64,000 nt of DNA from Pseudomonas pergaminensis (GCF_024112395.2 NZ_CP078013.2:186001-250000); one strand, 5' to 3'. Positions 8,025 to 16,314 are shown, numbered from the stretch's first letter. The notes: generated from the letters alone by a model not told the origin. A program made the numbers and translations.

Positions 8025-8177
8025 GTGTTGCTTGCTGATGTTGATCCACTCAGTGCGTACTACAGCCAATATTTTACAATGGATTTAGGACTACCTGAGC
8101 CCAAAGGCCGAACTGCGCGAGGTAAGCGGTCGATAGGTAGCAATCGTGAACGTGGAGGATGGTCTCAATGGCATTGA
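8025..8177 (+). CDS. possible 50-codon ORF or gene remnant
   Basis: An open frame begins at GTG 8025 (VLLADVDPLSAYYSQYF...) and ends at TGA 8177 after a basic LPEPKGRTARGKR segment. There is no convincing ribosome site. It is the only reading frame in the 360 bp between the terminator at 7914 and the next gene. It could be the tail of a gene lost when the island end decayed, or chance. Confidence 0.2.
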   Translation: MLLADVDPLSAYYSQYFTMDLGLPEPKGRTARGKRSIGSNRERGGWSQWH

Positions 8178-8273
8178 GCGAGCTGGCAAGTGTTCTGTGC
8201 TAACGGTCCTTGTCTTTCCGCTTTTTATACCTCAACATGAGGGGTCATTTTCGGAAACGGTTGCGGAGCGGTG

Positions 8274-8975
8274 ATGAGCACATTTGAATTGACGGCCTCA
8301 AACGCTTTTACTCGGCGAGCGACGATTGTCGATGATCCCGCAGAGGTGGATGCCCGTTTGCGGGAGCTGCATTCTGACTTGAGCCCAGTCCTGCTCCGTA
8401 ATGCTATCACTGGCGGTCTTCAAGGACGCAATGAAACTAGTCGCGCGTCCGCGCCTACTGCGGCTGGCGTTCAGCAATGGTTGAAGACTGTTGAAGACCT
8501 ACGCACTTTGCTAGCGACAGATCACTGGCATATCCATGAACAGAAGAACTGCCCTTTCATCAGTTCGCCTGATCGGAGCATTTCCATCGTGGTGATGACT
8601 GGGAACAGCGAAACCGGCATCAATGGCATTGATGAGCCAACGAACCAGGCTGAAAAAGGTGCTGTTGCTGAGGGGTATGTTTATAAAAATAATCGTCAGT
8701 TAGAGTTGTTCAATAGTGACGCGTTCCAGTTTGCCAAAGACCATCAAAGAGAAACTCAGGTCTGGGCGTTGCTTTATCACTACGACAAGGTGCTTAAGGA
8801 AGTTCGGTATGAGCTATCTTTGCCGACCGGGTTTGGTAATAAGAAAATTACTAACTGGGGTGTCCGTATCCTATTAGGAAGTGTTTCTAATAATCCTGAT
8901 AATTTCACCATTCGTAAAGATGAATCAAATTCTCAGATTTCGGTAGAAGTAGAGCCAAAAATAGGTATGTTGTGA
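8274..8975 (+). CDS. unknown protein, upstream partner of the HTH-ImmA/IrrE gene
   Basis: I chose ATG 8274, with GGAG 5 bp upstream; a GTG at 8271 is in frame. The 233-residue protein has no signal peptide or membrane segment. Visible blocks are an N-terminal helical part (DDPAEVDARLRELHSDLSPVL), a middle with HWHIHEQKNCPFISSPDRSISIVVMTGN, and a C-terminal strand-rich part (RYELSLPTGFGNKKITNWGVRILLG). It ends 10 bp before the HTH-ImmA/IrrE gene on the same strand, so the two almost certainly form an operon. By analogy with toxin-antitoxin or defence pairs it may be the effector controlled by that regulator, but I recognise no catalytic motif. GC is visibly lower than in the chromosome. Confidence 0.65.
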   Translation: MSTFELTASNAFTRRATIVDDPAEVDARLRELHSDLSPVLLRNAITGGLQGRNETSRASAPTAAGVQQWLKTVEDLRTLLATDHWHIHEQKNCPFISSPDRSISIVVMTGNSETGINGIDEPTNQAEKGAVAEGYVYKNNRQLELFNSDAFQFAKDHQRETQVWALLYHYDKVLKEVRYELSLPTGFGNKKITNWGVRILLGSVSNNPDNFTIRKDESNSQISVEVEPKIGML

Positions 8976-8985
8976 GTAAGTTGCT

Positions 8986-10095
8986 ATGTCCGAAATAAAT
9001 CCCAAGCAAATCACGTTTGCCAGGGTTAGAAGACGCTTCACTAAAGCTCAGCTGGCAAAGGAGTTAGGTATCACTAGTCGTAGTCTACAGAATTACGAAA
9101 CTGGTGCTTCTTACCCCGAGGCAGCGGTTCTGGAGAAAATCGCGAAGTTACTGAACTTTCCTCAGGGCTTTTTTTTCCTTGATGAAGATATGCCAGAGTT
9201 GAGGGAAGATTCGGTAAGTTTTCGTAAACTTTCAAAAATGACTGATGCGTTGAAAGCTTGCACTTTTGCAGCAGGAGCTATCGCGTTTAGAGTCAACCAT
9301 TGGATTGAGGAAAGGTTTAATCTGCCTGCGGCAGGGTTACCCGACCTGAGCGATTTAGCACCTGAAGAGGCCGCTGCCACCCTTCGTAGGATATGGGGGC
9401 TAGGTAATGCGCCCATTCCTAATATGATTCACTTGCTTGAGTCGAAAGGTATACGTGTTTTTTCGTTGGCCGAAGAAACCCGAGAGGTTGATGCCTTTTG
9501 TACGTGGTACGAGGGTAAGCCATTTGTTTTCCTTAACACCATCAAGTCCGCGGAGCGAAGCCGCTTTGACGCCGCGCACGAACTAGGGCATTTGGTGCGG
9601 GACGTTTACACCATGCAGCATGGTCAAGCCCACGGACCTGAAATGGAGCGACAGGCAGATGCATTTGCTGCCGCCTTTCTAATGCCTAGAGAGAGTGTGG
9701 CTGCTAATCAACCACCCACTTACTCTATTAAGTATCTGATGAAGCTTAAACATTATTGGGGTGTGTCGCTCGCAGCTATGGCATACCGGTTTAATTCATT
9801 AGGCCTGGTCAGTGAGTGGAATTACCGCAGCCTCTGTATAGATATTGCTAAAAGTGGATATCGGGTTAATGAGCCTGAGCCGATGGAGCGAGAGACGTCG
9901 CAGTTACTCACTAAGGTTTTAGACGCTTTACATAGTCGAAAGCAGGGCCGTCGTGAAATTGCAGAAAGCTTGAGTGTGAGCATAGATGAAATTAATTCTC
10001 TAACGTTCCAGTTGACAAGGTTGTCGGTGGTTTCAGGGCATGTAATTAGTGGGTCGACCGCTAAGAAGGGTGCGCCAAACTTGAGGCTCGTATAG
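8986..10095 (+). CDS. HTH (XRE) - ImmA/IrrE family metallopeptidase
   Basis: A 369-residue fusion. Residues about 8-60 form a Cro/C1-type helix-turn-helix (TKAQLAKELGITSRSLQNYE), and about 140-240 an ImmA/IrrE (DUF955) peptidase with zinc motif HELGH at 198-202 and a downstream ERQADAFAAAFLMP block (Glu 221) that provides the third ligand. A 100-residue C-terminal region ends in another helical segment. Proteins of this design cleave or sequester a partner in response to DNA damage or phage infection, and some are antitoxins or regulators in anti-phage pairs; from memory, the layout resembles RosmerTA. All zinc ligands are present, so it is probably active. The upstream 233-residue protein is the expected partner. 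Confidence 0.85.
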   Translation: MSEINPKQITFARVRRRFTKAQLAKELGITSRSLQNYETGASYPEAAVLEKIAKLLNFPQGFFFLDEDMPELREDSVSFRKLSKMTDALKACTFAAGAIAFRVNHWIEERFNLPAAGLPDLSDLAPEEAAATLRRIWGLGNAPIPNMIHLLESKGIRVFSLAEETREVDAFCTWYEGKPFVFLNTIKSAERSRFDAAHELGHLVRDVYTMQHGQAHGPEMERQADAFAAAFLMPRESVAANQPPTYSIKYLMKLKHYWGVSLAAMAYRFNSLGLVSEWNYRSLCIDIAKSGYRVNEPEPMERETSQLLTKVLDALHSRKQGRREIAESLSVSIDEINSLTFQLTRLSVVSGHVISGSTAKKGAPNLRLV

Positions 10096-10282
10096 CTGAG
10101 GGCATCCATTAACAAAGTTTATGAGTTGAACCAATATAGATATATGTCGTTTCAGAATTATGGTTCATGCTGAACACACTACCAACCGCTTTTGGCCAGA
10201 AGTAACCGTTCACGGTGTGCAGCTCGGCCAGAAGCTGCAACAGACAGATACTGAAAACAAAGTTTGTCTAAGCGAACTATCA

Positions 10283-10579
10283 TCATTGTAAATTGCTTAG
10301 AACCTGTACTATCGCTTGTAGCAAGATTGAGATTGCTGCAAAAAAAGCTCCAGCGCCGTTCCACTTTGATTGTGTTGAAAAAGTAGCTGACATATCCCAA
10401 CCATCTAATACTGCTGACGCATAGTTTGGTTGCTCTCCCCGCTTTCTGGCCTGTTTTTTACGGGCCTTCATCGCTTTTTCATAGCTTACTTTTACCACGC
10501 TTGCATATAACCAACTTCCTGCTGAAACTAGGCCTGTGAAAATTGAAGCGATGGTAAGATAAAAAGCAATATTGCCCAT
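10283..10579 (-). CDS. small two-helix membrane protein
   Basis: A 98-residue protein with membrane segments at about 4-26 (IAFYLTIASIFTGLVSAGSW) and 76-94 (GAGAFFAAISILLQAIVQVL). Between them lies a very basic loop (KAMKARKKQARKRGEQP) expected in the cytoplasm. It is last in a minus-strand series of four island genes, although 313 bp separate it from the previous one. Small membrane proteins of this kind occur in toxin-antitoxin and phage-defence loci as pore formers or anchors, but nothing here proves that. Confidence 0.6.
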   Translation of the reverse strand: MGNIAFYLTIASIFTGLVSAGSWLYASVVKVSYEKAMKARKKQARKRGEQPNYASAVLDGWDMSATFSTQSKWNGAGAFFAAISILLQAIVQVLSNLQ

Positions 10580-10892
10580 GCTTTAAAGACCTAATCTAAA
10601 AGTTCTAGGGTTGGAAAATACTACTTGGAACACGTACTTTCGGTTACCCATAGGATAGCGCTAAAAGGATATTTGTGTGAAGTAGATACGAAAATAGGTG
10701 CGCACGGTTTGGCGCTAAACTGCATAGGTGGCAAAAACTTCAGGTAGAGGGTTTTCGGGTATTGGCCTCTTGCTAAATTATACCATCTACGATTGAGCGT
10801 ACTCGGCTAAGGTTAATAATGGTCAAGCGAAGAGCGTGATCGGGGCTAGACCGAATCTAGGAACGTTGAGGACTAATCCCGATTTTTTATTT
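10580..10892. other. intergenic stretch without a recognisable gene
   Basis: This 313-bp AT-rich stretch lies between two small minus-strand genes. I see no open frame with a ribosome site and no RNA structure. It must hold any separate promoter for the small membrane protein gene. Confidence 0.5.
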
Positions 10893-11273
10893 TCACTTAT
10901 TATTAAGTATGTATTGGCACTGCTCGATTATTGTATCTAACTTTATCGCCCAAGGTCTTGAGGCAGCCCTTGCCCATTCGTTCGGATCGGCCCAGCCCAA
11001 TGATTTTATTTTTGCTACCTCATGAAGCCCACGATCGTATTTAATTATCGCCATTGATGCTTGCACCCACTTCGTGGAGAGGTCTTTTTCAATTTCTCGA
11101 GACGGCGCCACTCCCGTCTCTACATCATGCAAATATGCCTTTGTAGTCACTACGGCGCTCATTACTAGTTGTACTGCATCAAGTTTTTTTTGAACGTCGT
11201 TCTTGTTTTCTTGATTGTTTGCGTTCCATGCATTTATTAAGTTTGCAATTGCTCCAATCGCTTCGGGTACCAT
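10893..11273 (-). CDS. unknown helical protein
   Basis: A 126-residue protein, soluble, mostly helical and rich in Asn and Lys (ANLINAWNANNQENKNDVQKKLDAV, then VQASMAIIKYDRGLHEVAKIKSLGW). An AGGAG box lies upstream of the ATG on the minus strand (AACAGGAGAAAAGACATGG). It follows the nuclease-like gene at 231 bp in the same direction. No signal peptide, membrane span or known motif is visible. It could be an accessory or immunity component of the same module, judged only from location and base composition. Confidence 0.55.
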   Translation of the reverse strand: MVPEAIGAIANLINAWNANNQENKNDVQKKLDAVQLVMSAVVTTKAYLHDVETGVAPSREIEKDLSTKWVQASMAIIKYDRGLHEVAKIKSLGWADPNEWARAASRPWAIKLDTIIEQCQYILNNK

Positions 11274-11504
11274 GTCTTTTCTCCTGTTGATTTAATATAA
11301 ATAGTTGAAAAAATATTACATTGGGTTTTCGCTAATTCGGTCGTATACGGTCTCTGCCCATTCGTAGCTTCTTAGGAACACGATTCTGGTGATTAGTGTT
11401 TCCCTTTGAAAGTTTGCAATGGACTAAAATTATGGCGTGCGCCCCGCCGATAGCTGCCGATTATGTCTAGCAGCTGTCGGCCAAAAGGAGTCACTTTCGT
11501 CAGA

Positions 11505-12533
11505 TCATATTAGAATCTTCTTTCGGTCCCGATCAAAGAAGTCGGCGATCACTCCTAAAAACGACTGTGCATGAGCCGGCAAAGAGGAAGGTAGAGGTAC
11601 TCCTTCAAGATACGCATATCCTTCGAATAGTTTACCCGAATCAAACAAAGATGCGAAAACTTGCGACTTAGAGAAGAACTCAGCAAGAACATCAGCTTTC
11701 ACATCAGAAGCCTGGTCAGCAAGCTCACGTTCAAGGGTTTGTGATAGTCCAGGTTGCGTTACAATGCTACCCACTAAAGCAGATGCCATTTTACCCACCT
11801 TTACGGTAAACGACTTTCCGGCCGTTCCATACCTAAAGCCGTTGTCTAATAATAGTTTTCTCTGCTCGTGCTCAGCAGCAACATGCTCGCGTAAGATGAA
11901 ATCAATGCAAATTAGTAAGTGAGATATTGATATATAAATCATTCGCCAAGCAGGTGAGGAATTTGATTGGCTATTGATCTCGCTCATATAGTAATCAATA
12001 TCGTTGAGCCACGCATTTGCCCCATCAAAACTTAAGGAGTCAAGCATTCTTGACTTGCTAGCTTCGTACCTGCCACGCCAATCCCCCCCCAGTTTCCCTA
12101 ATGAGTGTTTTTCAATTTCTGCGATAAAGTCTTCTTCATTTATACGTGCTAGATGGCTTCTTTCACTCTTAGTCAGTCGAGCCAAGAAACGCCCATCTAA
12201 AACTTTAACCTTATGCTCTAGGCCGAACTCGCGCACATCTGATCGCAAATCCGTTGTAGCAACTAAGCACCCATCGAGACCCAAGACTTGTTGTAGTCCT
12301 TTCGCCCAAAAAATCCGTTCAAGAGCTTGTGGCGTTTTTTTATTTTTGATGTCCACGTTGAGCCGCTCGCGACTGAACGCAGAGCTTTTTCCATATAAGA
12401 ACAAATCGATGTCGGTCACATCGAATTGATTGTACTTGAACTTGCATCCTCTTACGACAAAGTATCCGATGCTCAAAAAATAGTTGCGTATAGCTTCTTC
12501 TGCCGCTGGACCTTTCAGGAGTTGTTGGCTCAT
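11505..12533 (-). CDS. PD-(D/E)XK nuclease-like protein
   Basis: A 342-residue protein whose first 100 residues look like a restriction-endonuclease fold: a helix with AEEAIRNYFLSIGYFVVRG (Glu 12/13), then DVTDIDLFLYG (Asp 41/43), VDIKNKK (Asp 61-x-Lys 63), and a following helix-strand AKGLQQVLGLDGCLVATT. These are the E...D...DxK positions of PD-(D/E)XK enzymes, in the Mrr/RecB-like order. The remaining 240 residues are helical, with one fairly hydrophobic stretch (WRMIYISISHLLICIDFIL). Its start overlaps the stop of the 417-residue gene by 4 bp. A DNA-cleaving defence effector is the best guess. Confidence 0.65.
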   Translation of the reverse strand: MSQQLLKGPAAEEAIRNYFLSIGYFVVRGCKFKYNQFDVTDIDLFLYGKSSAFSRERLNVDIKNKKTPQALERIFWAKGLQQVLGLDGCLVATTDLRSDVREFGLEHKVKVLDGRFLARLTKSERSHLARINEEDFIAEIEKHSLGKLGGDWRGRYEASKSRMLDSLSFDGANAWLNDIDYYMSEINSQSNSSPAWRMIYISISHLLICIDFILREHVAAEHEQRKLLLDNGFRYGTAGKSFTVKVGKMASALVGSIVTQPGLSQTLERELADQASDVKADVLAEFFSKSQVFASLFDSGKLFEGYAYLEGVPLPSSLPAHAQSFLGVIADFFDRDRKKILI

Positions 12534-13783
12534 TTGTTAAGTCCGCCTGTCCTGATCTCATTTAATAAATTGCGAGTCTTTAACTTTACCGCATCTGTTG
12601 AGTTTTTGCGGCATACATCTCTTGTGGCTTCTGGGGCTGTATACGAAGTAACTTTTGCCCCAGGTAAATTATCCACGGCCTCGCCTGTTATATTACCGCT
12701 TTGTATTACTGACAGTGCCAGTCGTCCGACTTCTGGCTTCAAAAGCTTCATATTGAACATTCCACCATGTGCGGGGCTTACCTTTACAACACCTTTGTAC
12801 TCTAAAGCTTGGTAGTCGTTACCAATTGCAGTTGCCGGCCCTACTGTTCCACCATCAATTAATTTCTGCATCAGTGAGGAAATGGCTGTAATCTTCCCAC
12901 GATAATACGTACTTACCGTCATGCCATAAGTTAATGAAGCAACTAGTGCCTTAGCAAGATCAAGCGCGTCGTCAGCTATGGAGTTTGTGAACTTCGAAAA
13001 TGCTGCTGGCCTTGTGACAAAAGAATTTTTCCCACTCTCATTACCAACCACACTGACGTCGAACATTCCAATTGAGTGTAGTTGAGAAAATAATTTCTCT
13101 CCGAGAATAGTCGTCACAGAAGATAAAGGTAAACAACCTGCCCCATTCAGTCGGGAATTAACTTCATTGACGTTTTGAGTTTCAACAGCCGAAAGCGTGC
13201 TTAAAACGGCATTAATCTTTCGTGCATCTTCACGACGGAACAAATTCCCATTAAAAATTAATTTTTCAGTCGGTGAGATGGATTCAGTATCAAAAAAACC
13301 GATATTGCTACCAAGTAACAAAGTAGATTGTGCATCTGCTTTAGCTAGTTTAAATGTGTCTGAAATGTAGTCAATTGCTAATGTATTAGTAATCGGCAGA
13401 TCCGATGTGGCCTCTGAAAGACTAATAACAGCATCTTCGTAAGTCTCTCTATCGGACTCGTCAAAAATGGTTGCCGTATAGCTAAGAACTTCTCTTCCTG
13501 TGAGACCCAGAACTTCGATCCCTCCAGCTCCAGGCAAAATTAACTTCTGTCGTTTGAACTCCGCGATGATCGCGGGGACTTCAGTTTTGGGGCTAATGTA
13601 ATTTGCCTTTGCAAGAGCCTCAAGGCGCTTATCAGTTATCTTCTCTTGATTTTCAGCCGATATCGCTGATAAGAATTTTCCGCACTTACCGGCAAAACTT
13701 ATCGCATCGAAATCTTGGTTCGTAGTTGCCTGTAGTTTTTGGCCGTGCTGAAGTATCCATGCGCCTTTTATATTTTTTTCCAT
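12530..13783 (-). CDS. unknown protein with winged-helix-like N-terminal region
   Basis: A 417-residue soluble protein. Residues about 50-97 (DKRLEALAKANYISPKTEV, then IIAEFKRQKLILPGAGGIEVLGLTG) have the helix-turn-helix-plus-wing pattern of a DNA-binding or sensor domain. The rest alternates helices and strands with no motif I know. It is the first gene of the minus-strand island operon and is coupled (ATGA) to the nuclease-like gene, so the two should act as one system, for instance a target recogniser plus nuclease. Codon use is AT-rich and unlike the flanking chromosome. I could not assign a family. Confidence 0.6.
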   Translation of the reverse strand: MEKNIKGAWILQHGQKLQATTNQDFDAISFAGKCGKFLSAISAENQEKITDKRLEALAKANYISPKTEVPAIIAEFKRQKLILPGAGGIEVLGLTGREVLSYTATIFDESDRETYEDAVISLSEATSDLPITNTLAIDYISDTFKLAKADAQSTLLLGSNIGFFDTESISPTEKLIFNGNLFRREDARKINAVLSTLSAVETQNVNEVNSRLNGAGCLPLSSVTTILGEKLFSQLHSIGMFDVSVVGNESGKNSFVTRPAAFSKFTNSIADDALDLAKALVASLTYGMTVSTYYRGKITAISSLMQKLIDGGTVGPATAIGNDYQALEYKGVVKVSPAHGGMFNMKLLKPEVGRLALSVIQSGNITGEAVDNLPGAKVTSYTAPEATRDVCRKNSTDAVKLKTRNLLNEIRTGGLNK

Positions 13784-14556
13784 TTTTCATCCGCATCCTG
13801 TCGTATGTCAGCGTAGTCTTCCGGCGTTTCGGTTCGGCGAGTCGCCCGACGAGGGCGCCAAACTTCATAATTGCAGATAGCCATACGCCAGGCAATCAAG
13901 AAAAAAGCAAGGTTTTCAGCCTACACCTATGACCGCGAAAATCCCCGAGGCAATGAGTTGTAGGTGTCTGCTTCTCGCTGAAGGTCGACCAGGCCGGCGC
14001 AGCCGCCTGTGTCCGGTTACTGCCTTTGCTGCACGTTAAAAATCAGCCCCGAATGAACGACTGGCATACGGCGTTTAAGAGGATTTTCGTGTCACTTCAT
14101 CTTTGAACACATTATGTGTATGGAACACGGTGTATTCCGCCTATTTCGTTTAGGTGTGCCGCCATCAAAGCCACGGTTCTTAGCTTTCAGCGTTCTTGGG
14201 GTATTTGGAGCACCGGATTTTGGAAGGGGTAGATATTGACTCATCCCGACACCCTCTATCAGGTTTGCCTACAGCGGGTAAGGGTGCCGTCATGCCGGCC
14301 GCTTCTCTCCATGACACCTCAACAGCATCAATGAACGCTGGTAAAGGTTGGGTATGCTGTCTTGGTCACCTACTGAGCTGCCTGTCCAACCGGAGACGGA
14401 ACCCCCTATAGACACTTGAATCTGCAAAAACATCGGGGTTCGAATTACCCCAATCTAAATAACCTCCCAAAGGACCCATGAGCAGCGCGGAAGGGCCGTT
14501 TTTTGCCTGCTGTCTGTACGCTTGGAGGAGGGGGTGGGCAGGCGTGTGGTGACCCC
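13784..14556. other. island spacer, probable regulatory and decayed sequence
   Basis: This stretch of about 770 bp lies between the nuclease operon and the iteron repeats and contains no reading frame I trust. A degenerate palindrome TGGAACAC...GTGTATTCC near 14119-14136 resembles the iteron unit found further right. The first 100 bp must contain the promoter of the minus-strand operon. GC rises to chromosomal values from about 13.8 kb on, so two element types may be joined here. Confidence 0.4.
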
Positions 14557-14773
14557 TCTGCTGCTCGCTGAAGGCGCCCAATGCGACGGGGTGATGGGGG
14601 TAAAAACCGATACCCCTCAAAAAACGGTGTTCCAGGTGTTCCAGGTGTTCCACTAAGGCTGGAAGCCACGAGTTACGTGGCTTGCAGAGTGGAACACCTT
14701 TTTATTTGAGCTGGAACACCAGGTGTTCCAGCGGAAAAAGGTGTTCCACGTTGAAGCTTGTTGATTTGGTCCC
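14557..14773. repeat. iteron array, copy 1
   Basis: This copy contains three head-to-tail GGTGTTCCA units at 14626-14652, inverted units TGGAACACC at 14690-14698 and 14712-14720, and direct units at 14722-14730 and 14740-14748: seven copies of one 9-mer. Flanking bases, including the GCTCGCTGA start and a hairpin CCACGAGTTACGTGG, are repeated in copy 2 some 317 bp to the right. Such arrays bind the primase-helicase at the origin and copy-control region of P4-type satellites; the adjacent primase fragment supports this reading. Confidence 0.75.
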
Positions 14774-14870
14774 AGAGTCACGTCCTCAAAGTTTCGCGTT
14801 GGTTGCGCCAGGAGCGATTTGTGTGCGGACAGACGTAGTAGGTTCGGTCTGGTACATGTGTCGCAGAGCC

Positions 14871-15090
14871 TGCTGTTGCTCGCTGACGGCACCCAATGCG
14901 ACGGGATGACGGAGGTAAAAAACCGATACCCCCTCAAAAAACGGTGTTCCAGGTGTTCCAGGTGTTCCACTAAAGCTGAAGGCCACGTAATACGTGGCTT
15001 TCAGGCCGGAACACCTTTATATTTGAGGTGGAACACCGCGTGTTCCAGGGGAAAAAGGTGTTCCACGTTGATGCTGTGTCATTCAGTCCA
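14871..15090. repeat. iteron array, copy 2
   Basis: This is an imperfect direct duplicate of the array at 14557-14773, in register at about +317 bp. GGTGTTCCA units lie at 14943-14951, 14952-14960 and 14961-14969, inverted units at 15007-15015 (one mismatch) and 15029-15037, then 15039-15047 (one mismatch) and 15057-15065. The hairpin CCACGTAATACGTGG differs from copy 1 by paired changes, so the palindrome has been conserved. P4 also has two iteron-bearing sites (ori and crr), a suggestive parallel. Confidence 0.75.
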
Positions 15091-15719
15091 ACAGCAGTTC
15101 CTCAACTGTCGGTCTCGCTGGGCCTGTCCTGATTGTATGAGGGCCAACGTAGTCAAACCGGTCCTCCCGGTGAGTGGGAGGTAAGGGAATCCGAATGTCC
15201 TGCAAAGAGCCTTGCAGGCCCATGAGATACGCGACCTGCTGGTATCGTTTGGCTACTGCCACCAACTCATTAGCGCTGCTTCTTATTTGTTCCGCTCGTT
15301 TGTACAGGATTGCCCTCAAGAGCTCTTTGTGTGAAACCTCCAACTCCTGGGCACACTGTTCGAGATCGTTGGTCGATCTCAACCACTTCCTGTTCAAGTT
15401 TAGCGATAGCGGCAGTTCGAGCCAGGTGCTTGCCACGGCTTCTGTCCGACTCGCTAAGGATTGATTGCAGGGCGGTGTCTGCTTCGGCTTCAGCGGCGGT
15501 ATCACCAGCAGCAATGGCCGCACTGTAGGCTTTGAGCGCCTTGTCATGCGCCGATGCTTTGGCTTCCTTGTCCAGAGTGTTCTCAGCAACCAAGGCCGTT
15601 AACTTGTGGGCTAGCTGCTTCTTGGTCCTCCCCAGTTCGTGGAGCGTTTCACGTTGAGATGCGTATTTGTTCTGAGCCGCTTTAATTTCGGGGGTTGAAA
15701 TCGAGTTTCTGTTAGACAT
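15083..15719 (-). pseudogene. frameshifted coiled-coil protein of the satellite relic
   Basis: Translation from ATG 15719 (MSNRNSISTPEIKAAQNKY) is helical and Ala/Lys/Glu-rich up to about 15375 (AKLEQEVVEIDQRS). The same kind of sequence then continues in another frame (NDLEQCAQELEVSHKELL, to VEELLLD at 15083). The two halves overlap in open frames between 15270 and 15589, and the change of frame corresponds to one extra base near GATCGACCAACGATC. Joined, they would give about 211 residues. No slippery heptamer or following hairpin is evident, so a disabling mutation is more likely than programmed frameshifting. The role was probably replication or packaging in the element; unknown. Confidence 0.6.
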
Positions 15720-15790
15720 GCGGGTATCTCCATTTACATATGGTGCTGCGAAAGGCTTGCCGGAATGGCAGGCCAAAATGGATAACTAAT

Positions 15791-16195
15791 TTATGCGGCC
15801 TCGATGGAGTGCCCGCTGTCATCCGCCATGAGTGCGGATGAGTTGAAAACGTAGGCACGGGCTTTAGGCATGCCCGGCAGCCTTACCGATTGAGCCGCTT
15901 TGCCATCGCTGCCGGGCTCTAAAATGGCCCGGCTCAATAGCTCTTTGTTAACGGCGTTCAGGTTCATGCCTTTGAAGACTTCGGAACACCAAGCCTCGGG
16001 CAATACGTAGTAGGTAGTGGTGGTGTGCAACGCATCACCCAGGCCATGCTCCAGCGTCTTGCGAAAGCCCAACCGGTCAATGGTGCGAGGGCTGTGCTCG
16101 TCGATCTTGGCGGCGGCGGATTCCCAGCGGGTGAAACGGCTCTCTCCGAAACGCTCTATCACTTGGCGAAGGCACGCGACGATGGCGTCACTTTC
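15791..16195 (-). pseudogene. C-terminal fragment of a P4/DUF927-type primase-helicase
   Basis: About 135 residues (FESDAIVACLRQVIERFGESRF, then FRKTLEHGLGDALHTTTTYYV, LEPGSDGKAAQSVRLPG and ARAYVFNSSALM) match, from memory, the extreme C-terminus of the large DUF927 primase-helicases of Pseudomonas satellite-like islands. The ATPase core and all upstream sequence are missing: the reading frame runs into unrelated bases at about 16195, only 50 bp from the tRNA terminator. The integrase and most of the primase were probably lost in one deletion next to the tRNA. Confidence 0.6.
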
Positions 16196-16245
16196 GAAGA
16201 TACACGGTGGAAAGATATAGGGGGGAGAGAGGTGAATAGCCAGAA

Positions 16246-16272
16246 ACAAGAAAGCCCGCACTGGGCGGGCTT
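16246..16272 (-). terminator. terminator downstream of tRNA-Arg
   Basis: An 8-bp stem AAGCCCGC / GCGGGCTT with a 5-base loop is followed, on the minus strand, by TCTTGTTTC. It lies 46 bp beyond the CCA end of the tRNA and should end its transcript. Confidence 0.7.
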
Positions 16273-16314
16273 CTTGAGGCGTTTCGTAGACCGTCTGAGA
16301 CAGCCAGAAACCAG

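Noticed and set aside
14196-14411. A 71-codon plus-strand frame left of the iterons
   Set aside because: It has no ribosome site and no protein-like pattern; it is more likely regulatory or decayed DNA.
14366-14986. Short frames reading repeated HLEHLEH or GTPGTPG
   Set aside because: These are translations of the 9-bp iterons (GGTGTTCCA), not proteins.
14557-15090. CRISPR array
   Set aside because: The repeated units are 9 bp, in both orientations and adjacent, with only two large copies; there are no spacers or cas genes.
15340-15420. Programmed ribosomal frameshifting in the coiled-coil gene
   Set aside because: No slippery heptamer, stop-codon stimulator or downstream structure is visible, and the surrounding genes are decaying.
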